Notes under the pieces: model-generated
What the model was told of the DNA's origin: nothing
The model's database searches: none
Seen by the model: only the letters and a program-made list of their open reading frames with translations
In this document: piece by piece, positions 52,905 through 60,543 of the stretch
Layout of the letters: the number at the start of each line of letters is the position of its first letter
Numbering within the stretch: position 1 is the first letter of the stretch
DNA from: AC-32 sp963715575
GTDB lineage: Bacteria > Actinomycetota > Thermoleophilia > Gaiellales > Gaiellaceae
Direction of reading: 5' to 3'
Assembly: GCA_963715575.1 (NCBI GenBank)
Contig: OY970250.1
Span: 2,170,001-2,234,000, forward strand
DNA: 64,000 bases
Translations under genes and position numbers: made by a program

Positions 52905-53621
52905 ATGAGGAAGTTCTTCGAGATCGGCGGAGTTGTTGCAGCTGCCGTCCTGATCGCATTCGGCATCGCGGCGATCGTGATGGGCATCAACGGCCAGTCG
53001 ACCGTGAACGACAGCCTCAAGCAGGAGCAGATCGTCGGCTCGCCGGACATGACGCCGACGGCGATCAAGGGCGAGGTTGCGGCCGCCAAGACGGCCCAGT
53101 CCAAGGTCATCTCCGACCTGCAGTCGGCGGGCGCGAAGATCACGCCCTCGCCGATCGAGGCGCCGACGTGCTCGGTCGCCGGCAAGTCAGTGGACAGCGG
53201 CAGCGAGGCACGGTGCTTCGCGAAGTACATGCGGATCCACACGTTCGGGGCCACTTCCGGCCTGACGTACTCGCAGATGGGCCGCTACATCGCCAAGCCC
53301 AACACCCCGGTCCAGTACACGGACGGGCTGGGCGCGACGAACGACCCGAAGTACGCGCTCTCCGACCCGAAGACGCAGCAGCCGGTCAGTAACGGCCGCC
53401 GCGACATCTGGGTCACCTACACGGCGCTGACGACGGCGCTCAACACGAGCTACTTCGCCACGCAGATGGCGCTCTTTGGTCTCGTCATCGGGATCGCCCT
53501 GCTGCTCGCCGGGATCGGCTTCGGGATCCTCGCAGTCGGTGGAGCCCTGGAGAGCCCCAAGCCCGCGTTCGCCTTCATGCAGCGCGGCGCGAAGGGCGGC
53601 GGAGTCGCCGTGAAGGCGTAA
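52905..53621 (+). CDS. Two-helix membrane protein of unknown function
   Basis: 238 residues: N-terminal helix (GGVVAAAVLIAFGIAAIVMGI), an outer loop of about 150 residues with two cysteines (PTCSVAGK, ARCFAKYMR), and a C-terminal helix (MALFGLVIGIALLLAGIGFGILAVGG). AAGGAGAG precedes ATG 52905. Found within the stress island and probably part of its regulon. Family unknown to me. Confidence 0.75.
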   Translation: MRKFFEIGGVVAAAVLIAFGIAAIVMGINGQSTVNDSLKQEQIVGSPDMTPTAIKGEVAAAKTAQSKVISDLQSAGAKITPSPIEAPTCSVAGKSVDSGSEARCFAKYMRIHTFGATSGLTYSQMGRYIAKPNTPVQYTDGLGATNDPKYALSDPKTQQPVSNGRRDIWVTYTALTTALNTSYFATQMALFGLVIGIALLLAGIGFGILAVGGALESPKPAFAFMQRGAKGGGVAVKA

Positions 53622-53639
53622 AGCTCCTCCGTCGCACAC

Positions 53640-53671
53640 ACGAAGGGCCGCCTCCCCTGGCGGCCCTTCGT
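53640..53671. terminator. Bidirectional terminator between convergent genes
   Basis: Perfect 13-bp stem ACGAAGGGCCGCC/GGCGGCCCTTCGT with loop TCCCCT, 18 bp after the membrane-protein stop and touching the response-regulator stop. TCATT follows on the plus strand and TGTGTG on the minus strand. Confidence 0.85.
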
Positions 53672-54309
53672 CATTCCTCCAGCAGCCCCCGGTCGAGCGC
53701 GTAGCGAACGAGCTCCGCGCGGCTCGACAGCCGGAGCTTCTGCATGATGTGCGCCCGGTGCGTCTCGGCCGTGCGCACCGAGATGAAGAGCTGCTTGGCG
53801 ATCTCCTGGTTGGTGTGGCCGAGCGCGAGCAGGCGCAGCACCTCGCTCTCGCGCTCCGAGAGCGGGTCCTCCTCGGCGCGGCGGCGCTCCTCCGACTCGG
53901 CCGCCACCAGCCGGGCGCCGAGCTCGGGATGGACGTAGCGCCCGCCGCTCGCGACCTCGCGCACGGCGGCGACGACCTCGTTGTCGGCGGCCTCCTTGAG
54001 CACGTACCCGCTCGCACCGGCGGCGAAGGCCTCGCGCACGTACTGCGGGTCGTCCTGCATCGAGAGCACGAGGATCCGGACCTCGGGGTGCTCCTTGAGC
54101 AGCGTCGGGATGATCTCGAGGCCGCTCTGGTCGGGCATCACCACGTCGAGCAGGATCACGTCCGGCTTCGTCGAGCGCGCCTCGAAGACGGCGTCCCGCG
54201 CCGTGCCGGCCTCGCCGACCGGCTCGATCCCGTCCTCTGCCTCGAGCACGAGCTTCAGGCCCGAGCGGACGACGGCGTGGTCGTCGACGATCAGGACGCG
54301 CGTGCTCAG
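53671..54309 (-). CDS. NarL/FixJ-family response regulator, apparent CTG start
   Basis: 212 residues. Receiver with acidic pair VDDH, phosphoacceptor Asp in VILLDVVMPDQSG and Lys in YVLKEAA; C-terminal LuxR helix-turn-helix (LSERESEVLRLLALGHTNQEIAKQL, ISVRTAETHRAHIMQKL). The first ordinary start codon in frame is GTG at 54249, which would delete the acidic pocket. CTG at 54309 overlaps the kinase stop (CTGA) and gives STRVLIVDDHAVV, the normal beginning. Cognate of the upstream kinase and the likely binder of the repeated palindromes. Confidence 0.9.
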   Translation of the reverse strand: MSTRVLIVDDHAVVRSGLKLVLEAEDGIEPVGEAGTARDAVFEARSTKPDVILLDVVMPDQSGLEIIPTLLKEHPEVRILVLSMQDDPQYVREAFAAGASGYVLKEAADNEVVAAVREVASGGRYVHPELGARLVAAESEERRRAEEDPLSERESEVLRLLALGHTNQEIAKQLFISVRTAETHRAHIMQKLRLSSRAELVRYALDRGLLEE

Positions 54310-55943
54310 CGGACCGGCACCTCGACGGCGACGGTGGTGCCGCTGCGCTCGCTCGACTCGACGGTCAGCGAGCCGTCGAGCAGCTCGATCCGCTCGCGCA
54401 TGCCGACGAGCCCGATGCCCTCGCCGCCGGCCGTCTCGGGCTCGAAGCCCGTGCCGTCGTCCTCGATCACAGCCTTGATCCTGCCATCACCGCGGGTCAG
54501 CACGACGCTGACGCTGCTCGCCTGGGCGTGCTTGACCACGTTCGTGAGCGACTCCTGCACGATCCGGTAGATCGCCGTCTCGACCTCCACAGGAGGGCGC
54601 TCGGTCAGCCCGCTCGCCTCCAGGTCGACGGAGATTCCGGTGTGCTCGGCGAAGCCCTGGGTCAGCCGCTCGAGCGCGGGCACGAGGCCGAAGTCGTCGA
54701 GCACCTTCGGCCGCAGCTCGACCGCCAGCCGGCGCACGTCCTGCAACGTCGCGACCACGAGCTCGCGCAGCGAGGCCACCGCGTCCGGCGACTCGGCACC
54801 GTCGAGCTGCTTGAGGCCGAGCAGGATCGACGTCAGCGCCTGCCCGGTCTCGTCGTGCAGCTCGCGCGCGAGGCGCTGGCGTTCGAGCTCCTGGGCGGCG
54901 ACGATGCGGCGCAGTGCGTCGCGCTCGACCCGCTCCGAGAGCTCGACCGCGACGGCCGCACGGGTGGCGAAGGTCTCCGCGAGCCGGATGTCCTCGTCGG
55001 TGAAGCGGGCGTCCGGCGCCGAGAGCTTGTCGTAGGCCGAGATCACGCCGATCGGCCGGTCCTGGACGAGCAGCGGCACCCAGAGACCCGCACGCGCGTC
55101 CACGCGGCGGGTGAAGACGCGGTCGACCTCGGGGTCGTCGAGCACCGAGTCGACGCGCTCGCTGCGCCGGCGCTCGAACACGCGGCCCGTCTTGGACTCG
55201 TGCAGCGGCAGCAGCTCCTCGAGCACCTCCTCCGCCTGGTCCCCGGCCGCAGCGACGATCCGGACGAGCTCCGGGCCCGCCGGCAGCGCGACCGTCACGA
55301 GTCGCGCCTCCAGCAGGTCGCGCAGCCGATCCGCGATCAGCTCGAGCAGGCGGTCGACCGAGGTGACACGCGCGATCGCGCTGCTGACCTCCATCAGCGA
55401 CTCGAGCTGCCGCGACCAGCGCGTCGCCGACTCGTACAGGCGCGCATTCTCGATCGCGACGGCGGCCTGCGAGGCCAGCAGCTCGACGAGGTCCTGGTCC
55501 TCCTGCGTGAAGTCGCCGCCGCCCTCCTTCTCGGTCAGGTAGAGGTTGCCGTAGGCCGTCCCGCGCAGCAGCACGGGCACCCCGAGGAAGCTGCTCATCG
55601 GCGGGTGGTTGGGCGGGAAGCCGACGGAGCGCGCGTCGTCGGCGATCGCGTGCAGGCGCAGCGGCCTGGCGTCCGTGATCAGCGCGCCGAGGATGCCGCG
55701 GCCCTGGGGCAGGTCGCCGATCGCCGCTCGCGTGTCGTCGTCGATGCCGTGGGTGACGAAGCGCTCGAGGTGCGAGCCGGTCGCGTCGATCACGCCCATT
55801 GCCGCGTAGCGCGCGCCGGTCAGCTCCGTCGCCAGCTCGGTCAGCCGCTGCAGCAGGCTGTCGAGGGAAAGCTCGGAGGCCAGGGCCATGCCGGCCTCGA
55901 CGAGGGCGCGCAGCCGGGGCTCACTCGGCGTCGCCGCCTCCAT
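54306..55943 (-). CDS. GAF-GAF sensor histidine kinase, DevS/DosT-like
   Basis: 545 residues. First GAF at about 25-170 contains GARYAAMGVID, VGFPPNHPPMSSFLGVPV and GNLYLTEK; His113 of the HPPM motif sits where DevS/DosS has its proximal heme ligand. Second GAF at about 185-335. HisKA_3 box RQRLARELHDETGQALTSIL with the phosphorylated His near 358, and an HATPase with ESLTNVVKHA, DDGTGF and GIGLVGMRERI. No membrane helix. Probably senses O2, NO or CO, or redox state, through heme and drives the adjacent NarL regulator. Heme binding is inferred. Confidence 0.9.
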   Translation of the reverse strand: MEAATPSEPRLRALVEAGMALASELSLDSLLQRLTELATELTGARYAAMGVIDATGSHLERFVTHGIDDDTRAAIGDLPQGRGILGALITDARPLRLHAIADDARSVGFPPNHPPMSSFLGVPVLLRGTAYGNLYLTEKEGGGDFTQEDQDLVELLASQAAVAIENARLYESATRWSRQLESLMEVSSAIARVTSVDRLLELIADRLRDLLEARLVTVALPAGPELVRIVAAAGDQAEEVLEELLPLHESKTGRVFERRRSERVDSVLDDPEVDRVFTRRVDARAGLWVPLLVQDRPIGVISAYDKLSAPDARFTDEDIRLAETFATRAAVAVELSERVERDALRRIVAAQELERQRLARELHDETGQALTSILLGLKQLDGAESPDAVASLRELVVATLQDVRRLAVELRPKVLDDFGLVPALERLTQGFAEHTGISVDLEASGLTERPPVEVETAIYRIVQESLTNVVKHAQASSVSVVLTRGDGRIKAVIEDDGTGFEPETAGGEGIGLVGMRERIELLDGSLTVESSERSGTTVAVEVPVR

Positions 55944-55966
55944 GCGGCAAGCGTACTCCGACGGCG

Positions 55967-56410
55967 TCAGGCTGCGCGACGCCGGGCGAGCCGGCGCGTC
56001 GCGATCAGCACGGGACGGTCGGCGTGGTGCACGACCTCGCGTGAGACGCTGCCGAGCAGCAGGCCGGCCATCGCGCCGAGCCCACGGGAGCCGATCACGA
56101 TCAGGTCGACGTCCCGCAGCCGCGCCGTCTCGAGGATGCGCTCGGCGGGGTCGCCCTCGAGCACGTCGACCTCGGCGTCGACGCCGGCCTCCTTCGCGCG
56201 GGCGACCGCGAGCGCCGTCGTCTCGCACGCTCGCTGCGACTCGTGGGTCACGGAGCGCTGGTAGTAGGGGTGGCCGAGCACCGGCGAGGGGGAGTGGCGC
56301 ACGTAGACGATCACGAGCTTGGCGGCGTCGGCCTTGGCGAGGTCGAGCGCCTGCTCGAGGGCGTGTCCGCCGTTCGCGGAGCCGTCTGTGGCAACCAGGA
56401 TCTGCTTCAT
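55967..56410 (-). CDS. Universal stress protein (UspA family)
   Basis: 147 residues. LVATDGSANGGHAL and the ATP loop LIVIGSRGLGAMAGLLLGSVSREVVHHADRPVL. It precedes the kinase gene by 23 bp, forming an operon Usp-kinase-regulator. Ribosome site AAGGAGG before ATG 56410. Confidence 0.93.
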   Translation of the reverse strand: MKQILVATDGSANGGHALEQALDLAKADAAKLVIVYVRHSPSPVLGHPYYQRSVTHESQRACETTALAVARAKEAGVDAEVDVLEGDPAERILETARLRDVDLIVIGSRGLGAMAGLLLGSVSREVVHHADRPVLIATRRLARRRAA

Positions 56411-56482
56411 CGGGAAACCTCCTTCTTGCGTCAGCTTCGGCGCCGCCGGCCGTCACGACATCCGGGACGGAGCGGATTCCGC

Positions 56483-56497
56483 TGCGGAAAACCCGAA
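56483..56497 (-). promoter_or_regulatory. Recurrent CCGCA-ending motif, copy b
   Basis: On the minus strand TTCGGGTTTTCCGCA, 73 bp before the universal stress gene start. Matches copy a except in the central A/T bases. The 199-bp gap 56411-56609 holds nothing else that I can identify. Confidence 0.4.
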
Positions 56498-56609
56498 GCG
56501 GGCTTCGTGGCGGCCGCTGATGTCGCCGAGCGGCCGCGGCACGACACTGAGCGCATGCGAACGGAGGAGCCACGGGCGGCTAGGCTGCCGGAGGGTGAAG
56601 GAGGGCCGG

Positions 56610-59252
56610 ATGGCGCTTAGCGTCGAGGAACGCGCAGCTGGAGCTGTCGACGTCATCCTCAAGGACGGCGGCACGCTGCGGCTCCGGCCTCTCTCGGCCG
56701 CCGACGAGGACGCGGTGCTCGCCTTCCTCGAGGGGCTGAGCGAGCGCAGCCTCTACCTGCGCTTCCACGGGATCCGGCGCGTCGACCGCGCGCTCGCCGC
56801 GTCGCTGCTCGAGCCGGACTGGCTCGAGACCGGCGCGCTCGCCGCCTGGCTCGGCGACCGTGTCGTCGGAATCGCCAACTACGTGCGGCTGCGCAATCCG
56901 AGCACGGCCGAGGCGGCCTTCGTGGTCGCCGACGAGGAACAGGGCCGCGGGATCGGCATGCGCCTGCTCGAGCAGCTCGCCTCGCGCGCGGCCGAGACCG
57001 GCATCTCGCGCTTCGTCGCCGAGGTGATGGCGGAGAACCGGGCGATGCTGAGCGTCTTCACCGGCGCGGGATTCGACGTCGTCCGCGAGCTCGAGCACGG
57101 CGAGGTCGAGGTCAGCTTCCCGATCGCTGCGACGGAGACGTTCCAGGAGCGGGTCGAGGAGCGTGACCATGTCGCCGTCGCCGCCTCGCTGCGGCCCTTC
57201 TTCGAGCCGGCGAGCGTGGCCGTGATCGGCGCCTCCCGCCGGCGCGGCTCGATCGGCGGCGAGCTCTTCCGCAACGTGCTCGAGGCGGACTTCGACGGAG
57301 CCGCCTACCCCGTCAACCGCGGCGGGAAGCCCGTTGCCGGCGTGCGCGGCTACGACTCGATCACCGAGATTCCCGATCCGGTCGAGCTCGCGGTCATCTG
57401 CCTGCCCGGCCCGCAGGTGCTGGAGGCGGCAGAGCAGGCGCTCGACAAGGGCGTCCGCGCGATCTGCGTGATCTCGTCGGGCTTCGCCGAAACGGGCGCC
57501 GAGGGCGTCGAGCGCCAGGAGCGGCTGCTCGCGCTCGTGCGCGCCCACGGCGCGCGGCTGCTCGGCCCGAACTGCCTCGGCATCGCCTCCTCGAAGTCGA
57601 GGCTGAACGCGACCTTCGCCCCGCGCGCGCTCCCGGCGGGCCGCATCGGCTTCTCGTCCCAGTCCGGCGCGCTCGGGCTCGCCCTGCTCGAGCAGGGCTC
57701 GGCGCGGCTCGGCTTCTCGGCCTTCGTCTCGATCGGGAACAAGGCGGACGTCTCCTCGAACGACCTGCTCGAGTGGTGGGAGGACGACCCGGAGACCGAC
57801 GTCGTCCTGCTCTACCTCGAGTCGTTCGGCAACCCGCGGAAGTTCGCGCACGTCTCGCGCCGGGTCGCGCGCAAGAAGCCGATCCTCGCGATGAAGGGCG
57901 GCGCCACCGCGGCCGGCGCGAAGGCGGCGAGCTCCCACACCGCCGCGCTCGCCGCCTCCGAGGCCGCGGTCGACGCGCTCTTCCACCAGGCAGGCGTGCT
58001 CCGCGCCCGGACGCTCGAGGAGCTCGTCGACGTGGCGGGCCTGCTCTCGAGCCAGCCGCTGCCTCGCGGACGCCGGGTCGGGGTGCTGACGAACGCCGGC
58101 GGCCTCGGGATCCTCTGCGCCGACGCCTGCGAGGCGGCGGGGCTCGAGCTGCCCGAGCCGACGCAGGAGACGTGCGACCGGCTGCGCGAGATCCTGCCCG
58201 GCGACGCCAGCGTCGCGAACCCGATCGACATGCTCGGCTCGGCCACCGGCGCGACCTACGAGCAGGTGATCCCGCTGCTGCTCGCCGACCCGCGGCTCGA
58301 TGCGCTGATCGCGCTGTTCGTCCCGCCCGTCGTGGCGGGCGCGCCGGAGGTGGCGCACTCGATCTGCCTCGCCGCGCAGGCCGCCCAGTCGGACAAGCCC
58401 CTGCTCGCGGCGGTGATGAGCGCGGAGGGGACGCCCGTCGAGCTGCTCGAATCCGACCTCGCGAGCTTCGCCTACCCGGAGTCCGCCGCCCGGGCGCTGG
58501 GGCTCGTCGCCGAGCGGGCCGAGTGGCTGCGCCGCCCGGCCGGCTCCGTGCCGGAGCTGGACGGGATCGACCGCGAGGCGGCGCAGGCAGTCGTCGGCGC
58601 GGCCGGCGAGGGCTGGCTGCCGCCGGCGCAGGCACGGACGCTGCTGGACGCCTACGGGATCCCGCTCGTCGCCGAGCGAACGGCCGCGAGCGCCGACGAG
58701 GCGGTGGCCGTCGCCGGCAAGCTCGGCTACCCGGTGGTGGTCAAGACCGCCGCGCCCGGCGCGCACAAGACGGAGACGGGCGGCATCGCGCTCGACCTCG
58801 CCGACGAGGAGCAGGTGCGCGAGGCCGTCGGGCGGATCGGCGCGCCCGTGATCGTCCAGCAGTACCTCGCGGGTGGGACCGAGCTGCTCGCGGGGGTCGT
58901 GCAGGACCCGGTCTTCGGCCCGCTCGTCGCCTTCGGTGCGGGCGGCGTGTTCGCCGAGCTGATCGGCGACGCCTCCTTCCGGATCGCGCCGCTGACCGAC
59001 GTGGACGCCGAGGAGCTCGTCACCGGCGGCAAGGCAGGCCGTCTCGTGGCCGGCTTCCGCGGCAGCCCGCCTGCGAATGCCGCGGCACTGCGGGATCTCG
59101 TCCACCGGCTCGGCCGGCTGGCCGAGGAGATCCCCGAGGTGAGCGAGCTCGACCTCAACCCGGTGATCGCCGGCCCTGACGGGTGCGTCGCGGTCGACGC
59201 ACGGGTCCGCCTGCGCAGCCGCCCGAGCGATCGGGCGCTCAAGAGCTGGTAG
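56610..59252 (+). CDS. GNAT acetyltransferase fused to ADP-forming acyl-CoA synthetase
   Basis: 880 residues. Residues about 20-175: GNAT domain (VVADEEQGRGIGMRLLEQ). About 190-650: CoA-binding and ligase domains (SVAVIGASRRRGSIGGELFRN, LGPNCLGI, SSQSGALG, and KAASSHTAALA with the phospho-histidine). About 670-870: ATP-grasp (GYPVVVKTAAPGAHKTETGG, ELDLNPV). Related to PatZ/Pka-type protein lysine acetyltransferases, but here the GNAT is at the N-terminus and the synthetase active-site His is kept, so it may both make acetyl-CoA and acetylate proteins. Strong ribosome site GAAGGAGGG. Confidence 0.9.
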   Translation: MALSVEERAAGAVDVILKDGGTLRLRPLSAADEDAVLAFLEGLSERSLYLRFHGIRRVDRALAASLLEPDWLETGALAAWLGDRVVGIANYVRLRNPSTAEAAFVVADEEQGRGIGMRLLEQLASRAAETGISRFVAEVMAENRAMLSVFTGAGFDVVRELEHGEVEVSFPIAATETFQERVEERDHVAVAASLRPFFEPASVAVIGASRRRGSIGGELFRNVLEADFDGAAYPVNRGGKPVAGVRGYDSITEIPDPVELAVICLPGPQVLEAAEQALDKGVRAICVISSGFAETGAEGVERQERLLALVRAHGARLLGPNCLGIASSKSRLNATFAPRALPAGRIGFSSQSGALGLALLEQGSARLGFSAFVSIGNKADVSSNDLLEWWEDDPETDVVLLYLESFGNPRKFAHVSRRVARKKPILAMKGGATAAGAKAASSHTAALAASEAAVDALFHQAGVLRARTLEELVDVAGLLSSQPLPRGRRVGVLTNAGGLGILCADACEAAGLELPEPTQETCDRLREILPGDASVANPIDMLGSATGATYEQVIPLLLADPRLDALIALFVPPVVAGAPEVAHSICLAAQAAQSDKPLLAAVMSAEGTPVELLESDLASFAYPESAARALGLVAERAEWLRRPAGSVPELDGIDREAAQAVVGAAGEGWLPPAQARTLLDAYGIPLVAERTAASADEAVAVAGKLGYPVVVKTAAPGAHKTETGGIALDLADEEQVREAVGRIGAPVIVQQYLAGGTELLAGVVQDPVFGPLVAFGAGGVFAELIGDASFRIAPLTDVDAEELVTGGKAGRLVAGFRGSPPANAAALRDLVHRLGRLAEEIPEVSELDLNPVIAGPDGCVAVDARVRLRSRPSDRALKSW

Positions 59253-59255
59253 CGC

Positions 59256-59271
59256 TCCGGAGAAAGCCGCA
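59256..59271 (+). promoter_or_regulatory. Recurrent CCGCA-ending motif, copy c
   Basis: TCCGGAGAAAGCCGCA, followed at 59278 by CTGCGGAAAGATCGGGG, an inverted relative containing the ATCGGG half-site. It lies 78 bp before the copper oxidase start. Confidence 0.4.
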
Positions 59272-59348
59272 GCAGCTCTGCGGAAAGATCGGGGCATCTG
59301 GGCGTCGCGCCTGGCTTACGTTGGGGCTCGAGCGACGAAAGGACGACG

Positions 59349-60533
59349 ATGAGCACTGCTTCACACACCCCTTCCCTGCCGCCCGCGCACCGCGCGAGAC
59401 GAGGGTCCGACCCCGGAATGTGGGCCGTTGCCTCGGTATTGCTCGGCCTGCTCGTCGGCATTCTCGGCCTCGTGGCGCTGATGATGTGGTCCGACGCGAA
59501 AGACGCGCGCGACACCGCGAAGGCTTCGCAGGCGGCCACGGCCCACGACATGGCCTCGATGCCCGGCATGGACATGAGCGCGCAGGCCGCCGGCTCGCTC
59601 GGCGCGCTGCAGAGCTACGCCGACGCCGCGCCGGCGAACGCCGCGGCGATCGCCGCGGCGCACAAGCCGTACCCGGCCGCGCTGCCCGCGATTCCGGCAG
59701 GCCCGGTCGCAGACGTGAACCTGGCGCTGACGGACCGCGTCGTCCAGATCGCTCCGGGAGTCAAGTACAGCGCCTGGGCCTGGGCCGGCGGCGCGCCCGG
59801 GCCGGTGATCCACGTGCGGCAGGGCCAGCTCGTCAAGATCACGCTCACGAACAACGGCGCGATCCCGCACTCGGTCGACTTCCACGCCGCCCGCGTCGCG
59901 CCCGACAAGGCCTTCAGGGACGTCAACCCGGGCGAGTCGCTCAGCTACACCTTCCGGGCCAACGACGCCGGCGTGTTCATGTACCACTGCGGCACGAAGC
60001 CGGTCCTGATGCACATCGCCAACGGGATGTACGGCGCGATCGTGGTCGAGCCGCGGGCGGGCGTGCTCGCTCAGGCCGACCGCGAGTACGTGCTCGTCGC
60101 GAGCGAGTGGTACCTCAGCTCCGACGGCCTGACGAAGCCGGCGCAGTTCAACATGTCGAAGGCGCACGTCCGGATGCCGGACTGGATGACGTTCAACGGC
60201 TACGCGGGCCAGTACGTCACGCATCCGCTGAGGGCGAACCCCGGCGAGCTCGTCCGCTTCTGGGTCGTGGACGCCGGCCCGTCGATCGACACCGACTTCC
60301 ACATCGTCGGGACGATCCTGAACACGGCCTACCCGTTCGGCTCGATGCGGCCGGAGGACGCCCTGCACAACGTCCAGACGGTCACCGTGCCCGCGGGCGG
60401 AGGCGGCGTGTTCGACGTCCGGATCGACAAGCCCGGCCTCTACCCGTTCGTGTCCCACGCCTTCGCCGCGGTCGACACGGGCCAGGTCGGCCTGCTCAAC
60501 GTCGGCAACGTCAAGGGGACGATGTCGCACTAA
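59349..60533 (+). CDS. nirK: Membrane-anchored copper nitrite reductase-like multicopper oxidase
   Basis: 394 residues: one N-terminal membrane anchor (about 25-47), a Met/His-containing linker, and two cupredoxin domains. Type 1 copper ligands His (PHSVDFHAA), Cys and His (MYHCGTKPVLMHIANGMYG) and Met; type 2 ligands in DFHAA, YHC and FVSHAFA; catalytic Asp/His in VDFH and TDFHIVGT. These match NirK, which reduces nitrite to NO. Whether nitrite is the substrate is inferred. Near the NO/O2-type sensor kinase this would make sense as a respiratory or detoxifying enzyme. Confidence 0.8.
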   Translation: MSTASHTPSLPPAHRARRGSDPGMWAVASVLLGLLVGILGLVALMMWSDAKDARDTAKASQAATAHDMASMPGMDMSAQAAGSLGALQSYADAAPANAAAIAAAHKPYPAALPAIPAGPVADVNLALTDRVVQIAPGVKYSAWAWAGGAPGPVIHVRQGQLVKITLTNNGAIPHSVDFHAARVAPDKAFRDVNPGESLSYTFRANDAGVFMYHCGTKPVLMHIANGMYGAIVVEPRAGVLAQADREYVLVASEWYLSSDGLTKPAQFNMSKAHVRMPDWMTFNGYAGQYVTHPLRANPGELVRFWVVDAGPSIDTDFHIVGTILNTAYPFGSMRPEDALHNVQTVTVPAGGGGVFDVRIDKPGLYPFVSHAFAAVDTGQVGLLNVGNVKGTMSH

Positions 60534-60543
60534 CAGTGAGACG

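Noticed and set aside
56580..59297. Open frame of 905 codons on the minus strand
   Set aside because: Antisense shadow of the GNAT-synthetase gene, rich in Arg, Asp, Glu and Gly, no domain recognised.
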